A stretch of DNA of 64,000 nucleotides from Gracilibacillus alcaliphilus (GCF_016909015.1 NZ_JAFBFA010000001.1:248001-312000); one strand, 5' to 3'. Positions 18,465 through 26,813 are shown, counted from the stretch's first letter. Numbers and translations: made by a program. The notes: a model not told the origin generated them from the sequence alone.

Positions 18465-19937
18465 ATGAAAATCTTATATATTGATATCGATTCTTTACGA
18501 CCAGATCACTTAGGAGTATATGGGTATCATCGGAATACGTCACCAAATATCGATCGTATTGCTGAAAAAGGAGTAAGATTCACCAATTATTATGCTTCTG
18601 ACGCTCCATGTGCGCCATCGCGAAATGCTTTATTCAGTTCAAGATTTGGTATTCATTCAGGATCTGTTAACCACGGGGGATTAAATGCAGATGCACGGCC
18701 AATAGGTAGCGATCGACCATTTAATCATCATCACACTATCTATCAATCCTGGGTAGAAGATTTACGGTTTAAGGGTCACCATACGGCAATGATCAGCCCT
18801 TTTCCTGGTCGTCATGCTAAATGGAATGTGTTAGAAGGCTTTCTGGAAATGCATGATACTGGTAAACATGCTGGTGAAACAGCGGGAGATGTATCAGAAC
18901 AAGCAATCAAATGGCTTCGCAGTACAGGAACAGAAAAAGAGGATTGGTTTTTGTATCTTAATTTTTGGGATCCGCATACACCATACCGAACACCAGAAGC
19001 GTACGGTAATCCATTTCAAGATGAACCAGCAGCAGATTGGCTGACAGAAGAAATAATACAAGCACAGCGGAACAGCTTTGGACCAATGAGTGCGAGGGAA
19101 TTACCTAAAGGAGATCAATGGCCAAACCTGCCTAGTGAAATACATGATACGGAAGATTTTAAACGCTGGATTGACGGATATGATACGGCTATTAAATATG
19201 TGGATGATCATATCGGATTCTTGTTAGATACCCTGGACGAAATGGGAATTTTAGATGAAACAATCATCATTATTTCAGCAGATCATGGAGAAAATCAAGG
19301 GGAATTAAATGTTTATGGTGATCACCAGACAGCCGATCACATTACCAGTCGTATTCCTTGCATTATAAGCGGACCTTCCTTTCAACAAGGACATGTAGAC
19401 GAAGGTTTTCATTATCAAATTGACTTAGGGCCAACTTTAACAGAGTTAGTCGGATTGGAACCTAGGGAATACAGAGACGGAAAAAGCTTTTTGCCAGCTA
19501 TTACGAAAGGAGAATCAGCTGATCGTCCTTATTTGGTTGTTAGTCAAGCCGCATGGAGCTGTCAACGGAGTGTGCGATTTGACCAATGGATTTTGATTCG
19601 TACCTATCATGATGGATTAAAGGATTTTCCTGCATTGATGTTATTCAATGTGGAAGAGGATCCGCATGAAACGGTTAATTTAGTCGACCAAAAGCCAGAA
19701 GTTGTGGCAAAAGGGTTACAGCTGTTAGATGAATGGGTTACAGAACAAATGGCAACATCGGATTCTCCAATAGACCCTATGTGGAGTGTAATCCAAGAAG
19801 GAGGTCCTTATCATACTAGAGGACAATATCAGCAACAACTAAATAAATTAATAAAAGAAGGCCGTCATGAGGTGGCAGATCGTTTCATAAGCAGACACAA
19901 AATATTCGAGAAAATTTATCAAAAACAAAAGGAGTAA
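18465..19937 (+). CDS. Type I sulfatase, cytoplasmic
   Basis: 490 residues without signal peptide, start behind GGTGAGGG. The metal-binding N-terminus IDIDSLRPDHLGVYGY and the activation motif CAPSR (C49 to R53) are intact; C49 should be converted to formylglycine by a maturase encoded elsewhere. A second metal site is visible in ISADHGENQGE (about residues 271-281), and the C-terminal sub-domain is present (LFNVEEDPHETVNL). The part of the family motif after CxPSR (usually ending in TG) reads LFSSR, an atypical ending. It sits between GH35 and a cytoplasmic GH144-like gene, so it probably removes an ester group from imported oligosaccharides. The superfamily also includes phosphodiesterases, so a phosphoester substrate cannot be excluded. 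Confidence 0.88.
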   Translation: MKILYIDIDSLRPDHLGVYGYHRNTSPNIDRIAEKGVRFTNYYASDAPCAPSRNALFSSRFGIHSGSVNHGGLNADARPIGSDRPFNHHHTIYQSWVEDLRFKGHHTAMISPFPGRHAKWNVLEGFLEMHDTGKHAGETAGDVSEQAIKWLRSTGTEKEDWFLYLNFWDPHTPYRTPEAYGNPFQDEPAADWLTEEIIQAQRNSFGPMSARELPKGDQWPNLPSEIHDTEDFKRWIDGYDTAIKYVDDHIGFLLDTLDEMGILDETIIIISADHGENQGELNVYGDHQTADHITSRIPCIISGPSFQQGHVDEGFHYQIDLGPTLTELVGLEPREYRDGKSFLPAITKGESADRPYLVVSQAAWSCQRSVRFDQWILIRTYHDGLKDFPALMLFNVEEDPHETVNLVDQKPEVVAKGLQLLDEWVTEQMATSDSPIDPMWSVIQEGGPYHTRGQYQQQLNKLIKEGRHEVADRFISRHKIFEKIYQKQKE

Positions 19938-19943
19938 TCAACC

Positions 19944-21203
19944 ATGGAACAAACCACAACCTATTATCGCCAATTATCAAAAGAAGTACAGATGTTTTTT
20001 GATACACAATATTATGATGCTTTTCAACTATTTGAAGCTTCCCGTCATCCGCGAACTGGATTATATGCAGATAATTATATGACTTTTGATTACAATCCTG
20101 ACTATCGGTGTTCGATTGCTGCAACAGGTGTAGGTTTAATTAGTTTATGTATAGCCGATCAAGAAGATTGGGATTCAAAAGCCGCTGCTAAAGCACTTAT
20201 GACCATGCAGGCTGTTTCAGGAAAAATATCAGGCTGCCATGTTGCGCGCGATCCGCAAACAGGTTTCTTCGCCCATTTTGTAGATATGGAGACAGGTGAA
20301 AACCTACTGTCAGAATTTTCGACGATTGATACCTCTTTATTAGTGACAGGTGCTTTATTTGCCGGTCGTTATTTTCAAGACAAAGAGCCGGAAATAGCAG
20401 TTTTAGCGCAACAATTGCTTAATGAGATAGATTGGAGCATTATTGTAGCCGATATTCCAACAGGTTCCATTCACATGGTATCAGAAAATGGAGAAGGGAA
20501 GCTGCCATTGCCTGCTTTTAATGAGTATGTACTTGTAGCTTCTTTAGCATTATTGGCAAAGCCTGATCATCAAGAGATTCAGGCTTTATGGGAGCAAAAC
20601 TTTAGTAAAGATAGAATAGAAGCACTGCCGCGCATTTCTTACCGTGATATCCCTGTGTTAACAGATACAAATGGAGGTGAATCTTTCTTATCTTCATTTG
20701 TTCATCAATTTCCTTTCTACTTAGTATCAGAGTATGCAAAGAGTGAGGTATACAGGGATTATTTTGCAAATGCATGTTTAGCAGATCGGCTGAAATGGAA
20801 GGAATTAGCTGATGTTCCTTCTTATGTGTGGGGATATGGGGCAGGTCCAAATGATGGGTTACATGGTGGTTACCATGCCGATCAAATTGATAATTCACCC
20901 GGCCATATTGCATCTGCTTATATTGTAGCTGGTTTTTTACCTGTGTTCCCAGCTGGGATATATGATTTATATGCCTTATATCAGTTGCACCTGCCATATA
21001 ACCATTCGAAAGACAGTCAGCTGCAATCTGCTTACCGCTATGGATTACATCGTTATTCCTGGTGGCACTTGCAAGAGGAAAACAGATGGTATCCACCAAA
21101 GGTTACCTTGATTGATTGGAGTTCTATGTTATATGGACTAACGGCCTTTAAGCGAGGCATGTCCTTTTTTACTGATCATTTGCCTGATTTGAAAAGTAAC
21201 TAA
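19944..21203 (+). CDS. Cytoplasmic GH144-like (glucoamylase-like) enzyme
   Basis: 419 residues, start 6 bp after the sulfatase stop, behind AAAGGAG. It shares the (alpha/alpha)6 layout of the 14623 gene: a CSIAATGVGLISLC helix, FSTIDTSLLVTGALFAGRYF (counterpart of the anchored enzyme's DTALLVSGALTAGEYF), SSFVHQFPFYLVSEYA, and GYGAGPNDGLHGGYHADQID in place of the anchored enzyme's GLTASDGPDGYKGEY. It has neither signal peptide nor anchor, so it acts inside the cell. The two enzymes are clearly diverged. Likely role: cutting or trimming imported, perhaps desulfated, oligosaccharides. It is the last gene of the carbohydrate locus. Confidence 0.75.
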   Translation: MEQTTTYYRQLSKEVQMFFDTQYYDAFQLFEASRHPRTGLYADNYMTFDYNPDYRCSIAATGVGLISLCIADQEDWDSKAAAKALMTMQAVSGKISGCHVARDPQTGFFAHFVDMETGENLLSEFSTIDTSLLVTGALFAGRYFQDKEPEIAVLAQQLLNEIDWSIIVADIPTGSIHMVSENGEGKLPLPAFNEYVLVASLALLAKPDHQEIQALWEQNFSKDRIEALPRISYRDIPVLTDTNGGESFLSSFVHQFPFYLVSEYAKSEVYRDYFANACLADRLKWKELADVPSYVWGYGAGPNDGLHGGYHADQIDNSPGHIASAYIVAGFLPVFPAGIYDLYALYQLHLPYNHSKDSQLQSAYRYGLHRYSWWHLQEENRWYPPKVTLIDWSSMLYGLTAFKRGMSFFTDHLPDLKSN

Positions 21204-21499
21204 CAATAGATAGGATCGGTTAACCAAACGAAAAGCGGACTTGGTCATTTGCCGTTTGACCATACGGAATATCCATACTTAGATACTCAACGCATTTTTT
21301 GCGGTGTCTGCTATACTGCATAGCATAACCTTACTGAAAGGGGAGGATATTTTTGGTGCGGCCTTCACGTCGACTTTAGATAAAAAATTCCTGTTTTTTC
21401 TTCCCCAATCTTTACGGCATATGATATTCTAATGAGATAAGATCGCATATCCTAATTGAAGCTTTTATGTTCTGAATGGGTTAGAAAGGGGAGATGGGG
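21204..21499. other. Intergenic gap after the carbohydrate locus
   Basis: About 295 bp without a gene. It holds two modest inverted repeats: TGGTCA/TGACCA around 21242-21264 and TGCTAT/ATAGCA at 21309-21325 with a 5-nt loop. Neither has a following T-run, so no confident terminator was found. A tiny frame TTG GTG CGG CCT with an AAAGGGGAGG site occurs near 21352, but it ends after nine codons and is not called as a gene. Confidence 0.4.
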
Positions 21500-22354
21500 A
21501 TGACCATATCGATTGGGGTAACAGGGTGGGGAGACCATGCCACCTTATATCAAAACCAACAACAAAGACAACAAAAATTGCAAACATACAGTACCTATTT
21601 CCCAGTAGTGGAAGTGGACAGTTCTTTTTACGCGGTGCAGCCAATAGCCAATTATCAGAAATGGGTGGAAGCAACCCCTGCTAGTTTTCGATTTGTGATT
21701 AAGGCGACTCAGTATTTAACCGGTCATGACCGTAATGCACGGACGAATAAAGAAGTGAAACAATTAATTGCTGATTTTAAACAATCTATTCAGCCGGTTA
21801 TCGACGCTAATAAACTAACAACAACACTGTTTCAGTTCCCGCCTTGGTTTGATTTACGCACACGAAATATTCAAAAAATACAAAAGTTAAGGGAATGGAT
21901 GGGCACAACGCCAATGGCTATTGAATTTCGGAATCGTTCCTGGTTTACCGATGATAACGAACAACAAACTATTGACTTTTTAAAACAATTAGGTGTTAGT
22001 TATGTGATTTGTGATGAACCACAAGCAGGGGAAGGTTCGGTACCAACTGTGCTTGAAGCGACCAATGACCATGCCCTTGTCCGCTTCCATGGCAGGAATG
22101 TACATGGTTGGAATAACCACGGACAGGACAACTGGCGCGAAGTCCGTTTTCTTTACCGCTATAACCAGCGAGAATTAGCGGAATGGGTCGACCGTTTGAA
22201 ACAATTAGAGCAACAGGTAAAACATATTACAGTCCTATTTAATAATAATTCGGGTGGAGACGCCGCAGATAATGCCAAACAATTAATTGATATGTTAGGC
22301 ATACGATACGGAGGTCTTCACCCGAAACAAATAGATTTATTTGATTTAATGTGA
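21500..22354 (+). CDS. DUF72 family protein (YecE/YunF-like)
   Basis: 284 residues from the ATG at 21500, chosen over the ATG at 21494 because the GGGGAG site is only 0-2 bp from the latter and 6 bp from the former. Family marks: the opening ISIGVTGWGDH, the VEVDSSFYAVQ strand, a FRFVIKATQYLTGH segment, TLFQFPPWF, the IEFRNRSWF motif, VRFHGRN and the terminal VLFNNNSGGDAADNA. DUF72 proteins are TIM-barrel-like with unknown reaction. It converges on the NlpC/P60 gene and overlaps its 3' end by 9 bp. Confidence 0.9.
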   Translation: MTISIGVTGWGDHATLYQNQQQRQQKLQTYSTYFPVVEVDSSFYAVQPIANYQKWVEATPASFRFVIKATQYLTGHDRNARTNKEVKQLIADFKQSIQPVIDANKLTTTLFQFPPWFDLRTRNIQKIQKLREWMGTTPMAIEFRNRSWFTDDNEQQTIDFLKQLGVSYVICDEPQAGEGSVPTVLEATNDHALVRFHGRNVHGWNNHGQDNWREVRFLYRYNQRELAEWVDRLKQLEQQVKHITVLFNNNSGGDAADNAKQLIDMLGIRYGGLHPKQIDLFDLM

Positions 22355-23503
22355 GCTTACTCTTTTGGCGCCTAAGTATTTTGGTGACCAGTATGGGTTG
22401 CTTAGCTCGGTGACTTCCACTCCTCTTGAAGAACCGGCGTGGATAAATTGACCGTTGCCAATATATATACCAGCATGTGACGGACCAGCCTTATATGTTT
22501 CGAAGAAAACCAAATCGCCAACGGATGGCTGTTCTACTGAGCTTGAGGCACTCCACATCTCACTTACCGTTCGCGGCAAGCTGATGTCCAATTGCTGGAA
22601 AACATATTGAATATAGCCGCTGCAATCAAATCCTGATGTAGTGGTACCACCCCAAACATAAGGTGTTCCTATGTGTTGTTTAGCGACAGCGACAGCTTCT
22701 GACGGAGGCGCACTTTCCACAGTAATTTGTTCTGGCTCGGAACTCTCGTCTGCTTGTGGTGTTGCTTCTTCCTCAGGTTGTTCTGTGGCTGCTTCGACTT
22801 CAGTGATTTCTTCCCCGTTCGTTTCTTCTACCGGCTCTTCTTCTGTTTCAGACAGTTCTTGTTCTGTTTCCACTGCTGATTGTTCCGATTCAATTGAAGC
22901 ATCTGATCCGTTTTCTTCTTCTGCAGGTTGATTTTGTTCCTCTGTTGGAATCTTCTCGACCGGCGGTTCTTGTTCAATATGAAGAATTTCTATACCCATA
23001 TCTTGTTTGTAGGCTTGTAATGCCTGTTCGGAAAGTGGTCCATAGATGCCGTCAATAGTGGATTGATAATAACCAAAATAAAAAAGCGCTTCCTGTACTT
23101 CTTCGATTTGATCACTCTGTTCTCCATAATAAAACTCAAATGAATCGTCCAATATCTCGTGATAATATTTTTCCTCTTTATCGATAATGGCGTGAATCGT
23201 TTCCTCATCCACTTTACCATGTGGTTCTAGTTCCTGGTCTTCTTGGAACTTTTTCAGTGCGTATTCCGTTAAAATTCCGAATTCTGCATCGACTTGCTCT
23301 GGATAATATTCCAGTTTTTTTAGTTTGTGCTGTAAGACATGAACAGCTGGCTGATGGGTTCCATACTCTAATTCCTCAGTTTCTAATAGCATATCATTTT
23401 GCATCATGGGATGGATGTCTATATAGAAAGAAAAAGGTTGACTAAAGGCGAAGCTATATACAAATGAATGTTTAACAACGAGTGATAGCTGATCTTGCAA
23501 CAA
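22346..23503 (-). CDS. NlpC/P60 cell-wall hydrolase with peptidoglycan-binding domains
   Basis: 385 residues from a TTG start behind GGGGTGAT. Two peptidoglycan-binding-1 domains (about residues 45-95 and 120-170; HKLKKLEYYPEQVDAEFG and EALFYFGYYQSTIDGIYG) are followed by an acidic Glu/Thr/Ala linker (about 180-262) and a C-terminal NlpC/P60 domain (about 265-385). The catalytic Cys is in GFDCSGY and the His in PSHAGIYIG. It should cleave D-gamma-glutamyl-diaminopimelate bonds in peptidoglycan. Oddity: the N-terminus has no typical signal peptide (no basic start followed by a clean hydrophobic core), though export is expected for this family. An internal ATG pair at about residues 33-34 does not restore one. 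Confidence 0.88.
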   Translation of the reverse strand: MLQDQLSLVVKHSFVYSFAFSQPFSFYIDIHPMMQNDMLLETEELEYGTHQPAVHVLQHKLKKLEYYPEQVDAEFGILTEYALKKFQEDQELEPHGKVDEETIHAIIDKEEKYYHEILDDSFEFYYGEQSDQIEEVQEALFYFGYYQSTIDGIYGPLSEQALQAYKQDMGIEILHIEQEPPVEKIPTEEQNQPAEEENGSDASIESEQSAVETEQELSETEEEPVEETNGEEITEVEAATEQPEEEATPQADESSEPEQITVESAPPSEAVAVAKQHIGTPYVWGGTTTSGFDCSGYIQYVFQQLDISLPRTVSEMWSASSSVEQPSVGDLVFFETYKAGPSHAGIYIGNGQFIHAGSSRGVEVTELSNPYWSPKYLGAKRVSSH

Positions 23504-23609
23504 TACAAATCACCCCTATCAAATTATTCTCTCCTACGCAAAAATGTATGTTAAAATAAATAGAATATGAGTCAGAGGTTTTAATTGTTATGATTTTGTA
23601 ATATAAATA

Positions 23610-23668
23610 TGTGTTTAAAAAGGACCAAGAAGTTCGAGGCGTCTTTTTTATTGGACTTTTTGAACAGC
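23610..23668 (-). repeat. Interspersed imperfect inverted repeat, copy 1
   Basis: Read on the minus strand it begins GTTCAAAAAGTCCAATAAAA and ends TTGGTCCTTTTTAAAC, so the two ends are imperfect inverted copies of each other. The same opening motif recurs at 32032 and 36680 on the plus strand. It lies between the NlpC/P60 gene and thyA. Confidence 0.55.
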
Positions 23669-23696
23669 CTCTATACGCATGGAAGGAAGGGAAAAA

Positions 23697-24650
23697 ATGA
23701 TTACTAGTGAACAAGAATATTTAGAACTTTGTAAGAAGGTACTAGCAGAAGGATCTAAACGAGATGACCGAACCAATACAGGTACCTTATCGATTTTTGG
23801 TCATCAAATGCGTTTTGATTTAGCGGCAGGCTTTCCTCTGTTAACAACGAAAAAGGTACCTTTTCGCTTGGTTGTCAGCGAATTACTTTGGTTTATTAAT
23901 GGGGATACCAATATCCGTTATTTATTGCAGCATAATAATAATATCTGGAATGAATGGGCGTTTAAGAATTGGGTAGAAAGTGAGGAATATAAAGGTCCTA
24001 ACATGACGGACTTTGGGAATCGTTCGTTAACAGACAATGTATTCAAACAAGTATATGACGAACAAATGGAACTATTTAAACAAAAGATCTTGACAGATGA
24101 ACCGTTTGCCAAACGCTACGGCGATTTAGGCTCAGTCTATGGCAAACAATGGCGTGCATGGAAAACAGCCCAAGGCGAAATGATTGATCAACTGCAGGAA
24201 GTAATTGAATCGATTAAGCATAATCCTTATTCCAGAAGACATATCATATCTGCCTGGAACCCGGAAGATGTGCCGACAATGGCCTTGCCACCGTGCCATA
24301 CCATGTTTCAGTTCTATGTAGCTGATGGGAAACTAAGCTGTCAGTTGTACCAGCGCAGTGCGGATATCTTTTTAGGTGTACCATTTAATATTGCTAGTTA
24401 TGCTTTGTTAACAATGATGATTGCCAAGGAATGTGGGTTAAAACCAGGCGAATTTGTTCATACATTAGGAGATGCTCATATTTATGCTAACCACATAAAA
24501 CAAGTCAAGCTCCAATTAGACCGAGAACCCCGAGCATTGCCAACCGTAACGATCAAAGATAACAAATCAGTATTTGACATGGAAATAGAAGACATACTAT
24601 TAGAAGGGTACGACCCACATCCAACAATAAAAGCACCAATAGCCGTCTAG
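23697..24650 (+). CDS. thyA: Thymidylate synthase
   Basis: 317 residues from the ATG at 23697, preferred over 23679 because GGAAGGG precedes it. It makes dTMP from dUMP using methylene-tetrahydrofolate. Visible marks: the R-rich start DDRTNTGTLSIFGHQMRFD, nucleophile C200 in LPPCHTMFQFYV, the dUMP-binding YQRSADIFLGVPFNIASYALL segment and the C-terminal HPTIKAPIAV. The length is that of the long form seen in lactobacilli (about 316), with the insert around residues 85-140, rather than the 264-residue form. folA follows 10 bp later, matching the need to recycle dihydrofolate. Confidence 0.97.
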   Translation: MITSEQEYLELCKKVLAEGSKRDDRTNTGTLSIFGHQMRFDLAAGFPLLTTKKVPFRLVVSELLWFINGDTNIRYLLQHNNNIWNEWAFKNWVESEEYKGPNMTDFGNRSLTDNVFKQVYDEQMELFKQKILTDEPFAKRYGDLGSVYGKQWRAWKTAQGEMIDQLQEVIESIKHNPYSRRHIISAWNPEDVPTMALPPCHTMFQFYVADGKLSCQLYQRSADIFLGVPFNIASYALLTMMIAKECGLKPGEFVHTLGDAHIYANHIKQVKLQLDREPRALPTVTIKDNKSVFDMEIEDILLEGYDPHPTIKAPIAV

Positions 24651-24660
24651 GAGGATAGAG

Positions 24661-25155
24661 ATGATTTCATTATTATTTGCAATGAGTGCCAATCGAGTGA
24701 TTGGCAAGGATCAACAATTACCATGGCATCTGCCTAAGGATTTAAAATTTTTTAAAGAAAAGACAACAGGACAGACGATTATTATGGGGAGAAAAACATT
24801 CGAATCTATGAATGCCCCTTTGCCAAATCGGCATAATGTCTTACTAACATCTAAGGAGATCGAAAACCCAGAGGGGTATCAAGTCATTCACTCGATGAAA
24901 GATATTCAAGCAATGGAAGCAGGTGACCCTGATACCGAATGGTTTGTCATTGGCGGAGAAGGTGTATTCCGTGAGGCTTTAACCTTTGCAGACCGTATCT
25001 ATATGACATACATTGATAAAACCTTTGAAGGGGATACCTTCTTCCCGGAATTTGATGAATCCAAATGGGAAATCACATCGCGTGTAAAAGGCGAGCGAGA
25101 TGAGAAGAATCCTTATGATTATTACTTTATTCAATATGATCGAAAAAAGTCATAA
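24661..25155 (+). CDS. folA: Dihydrofolate reductase
   Basis: 164 residues. It reduces dihydrofolate to tetrahydrofolate with NADPH. Diagnostic features are LPWHLPKDLKFFKEKT (with the catalytic acidic Asp), TIIMGRKTFESM, LLTSKEI and the FVIGGEGVFREAL nucleotide-binding segment. It starts 10 bp after the thyA stop behind TAGGAGG, so the two form one transcription unit. Confidence 0.97.
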   Translation: MISLLFAMSANRVIGKDQQLPWHLPKDLKFFKEKTTGQTIIMGRKTFESMNAPLPNRHNVLLTSKEIENPEGYQVIHSMKDIQAMEAGDPDTEWFVIGGEGVFREALTFADRIYMTYIDKTFEGDTFFPEFDESKWEITSRVKGERDEKNPYDYYFIQYDRKKS

Positions 25156-25240
25156 TAAATTCAACTTTATAAAAGACAAGCCTGAGAATTCGTGATATGA
25201 TAAAAGATAATGAAATTCTATAAAGAAAGGGAGCGGCTAT

Positions 25241-25417
25241 ATGGCACAGATTGGAATCCCAGGATTAATTTTAATTGCCATCATTGCCTTAATCATCTTT
25301 GGTCCGAAGAAGTTACCAGAGATTGGTAAAGCCACAGGTGAAACTCTGCGTGAATTCAAAAAATCAGCACGAGAATTAACTAATGATGATGACAAAGAAA
25401 AAGAAGATAATAAATGA
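25241..25417 (+). CDS. tatA: Sec-independent translocase protein TatA, first copy
   Basis: 58 residues; start behind AAAGGGAG. A short N-terminal transmembrane helix (LILIAIIALIIFGPKKLPEI) is followed by the FGPKKLPEIGKATGETLREF hinge and amphipathic helix and a charged tail, the complete TatA plan. TatA multimers form the pore that exports folded twin-arginine proteins. A second tatA copy and tatC lie within 600 bp. The two copies differ in the N-terminus and in the tail. Confidence 0.95.
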   Translation: MAQIGIPGLILIAIIALIIFGPKKLPEIGKATGETLREFKKSARELTNDDDKEKEDNK

Positions 25418-25489
25418 ATGAAGCGAGGCGCCCCTCAATGAAGAAAATCATATGGAGGGACAACGAGATTTAGCTGGGTGCTGACGTCT

Positions 25490-25540
25490 AAGATAGACTG
25501 TAAGTGAGTGTCTTACGGGCGATTGCATCGTGATAAACCA
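25490..25540 (+). repeat. Interspersed repeat family B, copy 1
   Basis: The segment containing TCTTACGGGCGA (25511-25522) and CGTGATAAA recurs at 50370-50412, where it is followed by CATGATAAA. It occupies the gap between the two tatA genes, which also holds a weak CCCTC/GGAGGG hairpin near 25432-25460. Confidence 0.4.
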
Positions 25541-25558
25541 TAAACAGAGGTGAACAGT

Positions 25559-25741
25559 GTGTTGTCAAACATTGGATTTCCAGGTCTTATACTTATTTTG
25601 GTTGTCGCGCTCATTGTCTTTGGTCCATCGAAATTACCTGAAATTGGTAAAGCAGTTGGCAGTTCATTACGTGAATTTAAGAAAGCAACCAATGATATCA
25701 TGAATGAAAACGATGATTACAATAATAAAGAAAAGCGTTAA
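25559..25741 (+). CDS. tatA: Sec-independent translocase protein TatA, second copy (TatAd-like)
   Basis: 60 residues from the GTG at 25559, chosen because AGAGGTGA lies 5 bp upstream; an in-frame GTG at 25550 lies inside that site. The sequence SNIGFPGLILILVVALIVFG and the hinge FGPSKLPEIGKAVGSSLREF closely resemble Bacillus TatAd. It is followed by a terminator-like hairpin and then tatC, so this copy is the more likely direct partner of TatC. Confidence 0.95.
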   Translation: MLSNIGFPGLILILVVALIVFGPSKLPEIGKAVGSSLREFKKATNDIMNENDDYNNKEKR

Positions 25742-25754
25742 ACATACGAGTCGA

Positions 25755-25795
25755 AAAAGTGCTGTCAACCAATCAATAACTGACAGCTCTTTTTC
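25755..25795 (+). terminator. Rho-independent terminator between tatA and tatC
   Basis: Arms GCTGTCA and TGACAGC pair across a 13-nt loop, extended outward (beyond one T:T mismatch) by AAAAAG and CTTTTT, so the T-run forms part of the stem base. It probably lowers tatC expression relative to tatA, which fits the need for excess TatA, or separates two units. Confidence 0.8.
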
Positions 25796-25830
25796 TTGAG
25801 CAGATTTTGAAGCAAGAAGGGACGTTGGCT

Positions 25831-26589
25831 ATGGAGCAAGATAAATCAACAACAACCGAAACAGAAATGGGGTACTTAGACCATTTTGCAGAATTGCGAA
25901 AGCGTCTCATATGGACAGCTGTCGTATTTGTTATCTTTTTTATTGTCGGCTTTTATTTTGAGAAACATATACGAGCCTTTTTATTAGATCAAATTGATTT
26001 GACATTACACCTGATAGCACCAGAGGAAATTCTCTGGATTATTATTACCATTGCCTTTATTGTTGCGCTTATCGCCACCTTGCCTTTCCTTTGTGTGCAG
26101 ATATGGCTGTTTATCAAGCCTGCCTTAACTCAAAAAGAACGAAAGGCAGCGCTTGCCTATATACCAGTGATTTTTATTTTATTTCTGATAGGCTTGGGCT
26201 TTGGTTATTATATCTTTTCCAGCTTAATCCTGCCGTTTGTCTTGTCACTAAATGGTGATATGTTTGATACGATCTTTACGGTAGAGCGTTATTTCCGATT
26301 TATGTTTAATGTTATTTTGCCATTTGCGTTCTTTTTTGAGGTACCGGTGATTACGATGTTCTTAACGTCTTTAGGGATTGTTACACCTGCCTTCTTAAGC
26401 AAGACAAGGAAGTATGCCTACTTTATTTTAATCATTATTGGCACGATGATTACACCGCCGGATTTTATTTTGCAGATTGTTGTTGCAATACCGCTGATTA
26501 TACTTTATGAAATCAGTATTACACTATCACGGATCGTGTACCGTAAAAAGGAAGCAAAACATCGTGAATTTATGGAGAATGGGGAATAA
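25831..26589 (+). CDS. tatC: Sec-independent translocase protein TatC
   Basis: 252 residues from the ATG at 25831 (AAGAAGGGA upstream; an in-frame TTG at 25807 is less likely). Six membrane helices, with the N-terminal signature YLDHFAELRKRLIW and conserved SLILPFVLSL and FFEVPVITMFLTSLGIV segments. TatC recognises twin-arginine signal peptides and recruits TatA. It lies in the tatA-tatA-tatC cluster and is followed 2 bp later by yozE. Confidence 0.96.
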   Translation: MEQDKSTTTETEMGYLDHFAELRKRLIWTAVVFVIFFIVGFYFEKHIRAFLLDQIDLTLHLIAPEEILWIIITIAFIVALIATLPFLCVQIWLFIKPALTQKERKAALAYIPVIFILFLIGLGFGYYIFSSLILPFVLSLNGDMFDTIFTVERYFRFMFNVILPFAFFFEVPVITMFLTSLGIVTPAFLSKTRKYAYFILIIIGTMITPPDFILQIVVAIPLIILYEISITLSRIVYRKKEAKHREFMENGE

Positions 26590-26591
26590 GT

Positions 26592-26813
26592 ATGAAGTCT
26601 TTTTATCATTTTATGATGCGCTATCGAGGCAATAAACAACTGGATGATACGCGGAAATTAGCTGAATGGATGTTTGAGGATCTCAGTTTTCCCAAGCATT
26701 CCACGGATTACGAAGAAATTAGCAGTTATTTAGAATGGCATACGCCGTTTCCGTCTGCTATTGCGACTTTTGATCAATTGTGGAGTGAATACGAAGAAGT
26801 AGAAAAACCATGA
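26592..26813 (+). CDS. yozE: YozE family protein
   Basis: 73 residues. The opening SFYHFMMRYRG and the FPKHSTDYEEISSYLE core match the small Bacillus YozE (UPF0346) family, a helical SAM-like fold with no assigned function. The start is 2 bp after tatC, so it is probably co-transcribed. Its stop codon lies in the left arm of a strong terminator. Confidence 0.9.
   Translation: MKSFYHFMMRYRGNKQLDDTRKLAEWMFEDLSFPKHSTDYEEISSYLEWHTPFPSAIATFDQLWSEYEEVEKP

Noticed and set aside
20602..21099. 165-codon frame antisense to the cytoplasmic GH144-like gene
   Set aside because: Composition is typical of a shadow frame and the forward gene is clearly coding throughout.
22671..22931. Ser/Ala-rich 86-codon plus-strand frame
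   Set aside because: It is the complement of the acidic Glu-rich linker of the NlpC/P60 protein.
25560..25741. A tatB gene
   Set aside because: Length and hinge motif are those of TatA; Bacillus-type Tat systems lack TatB.
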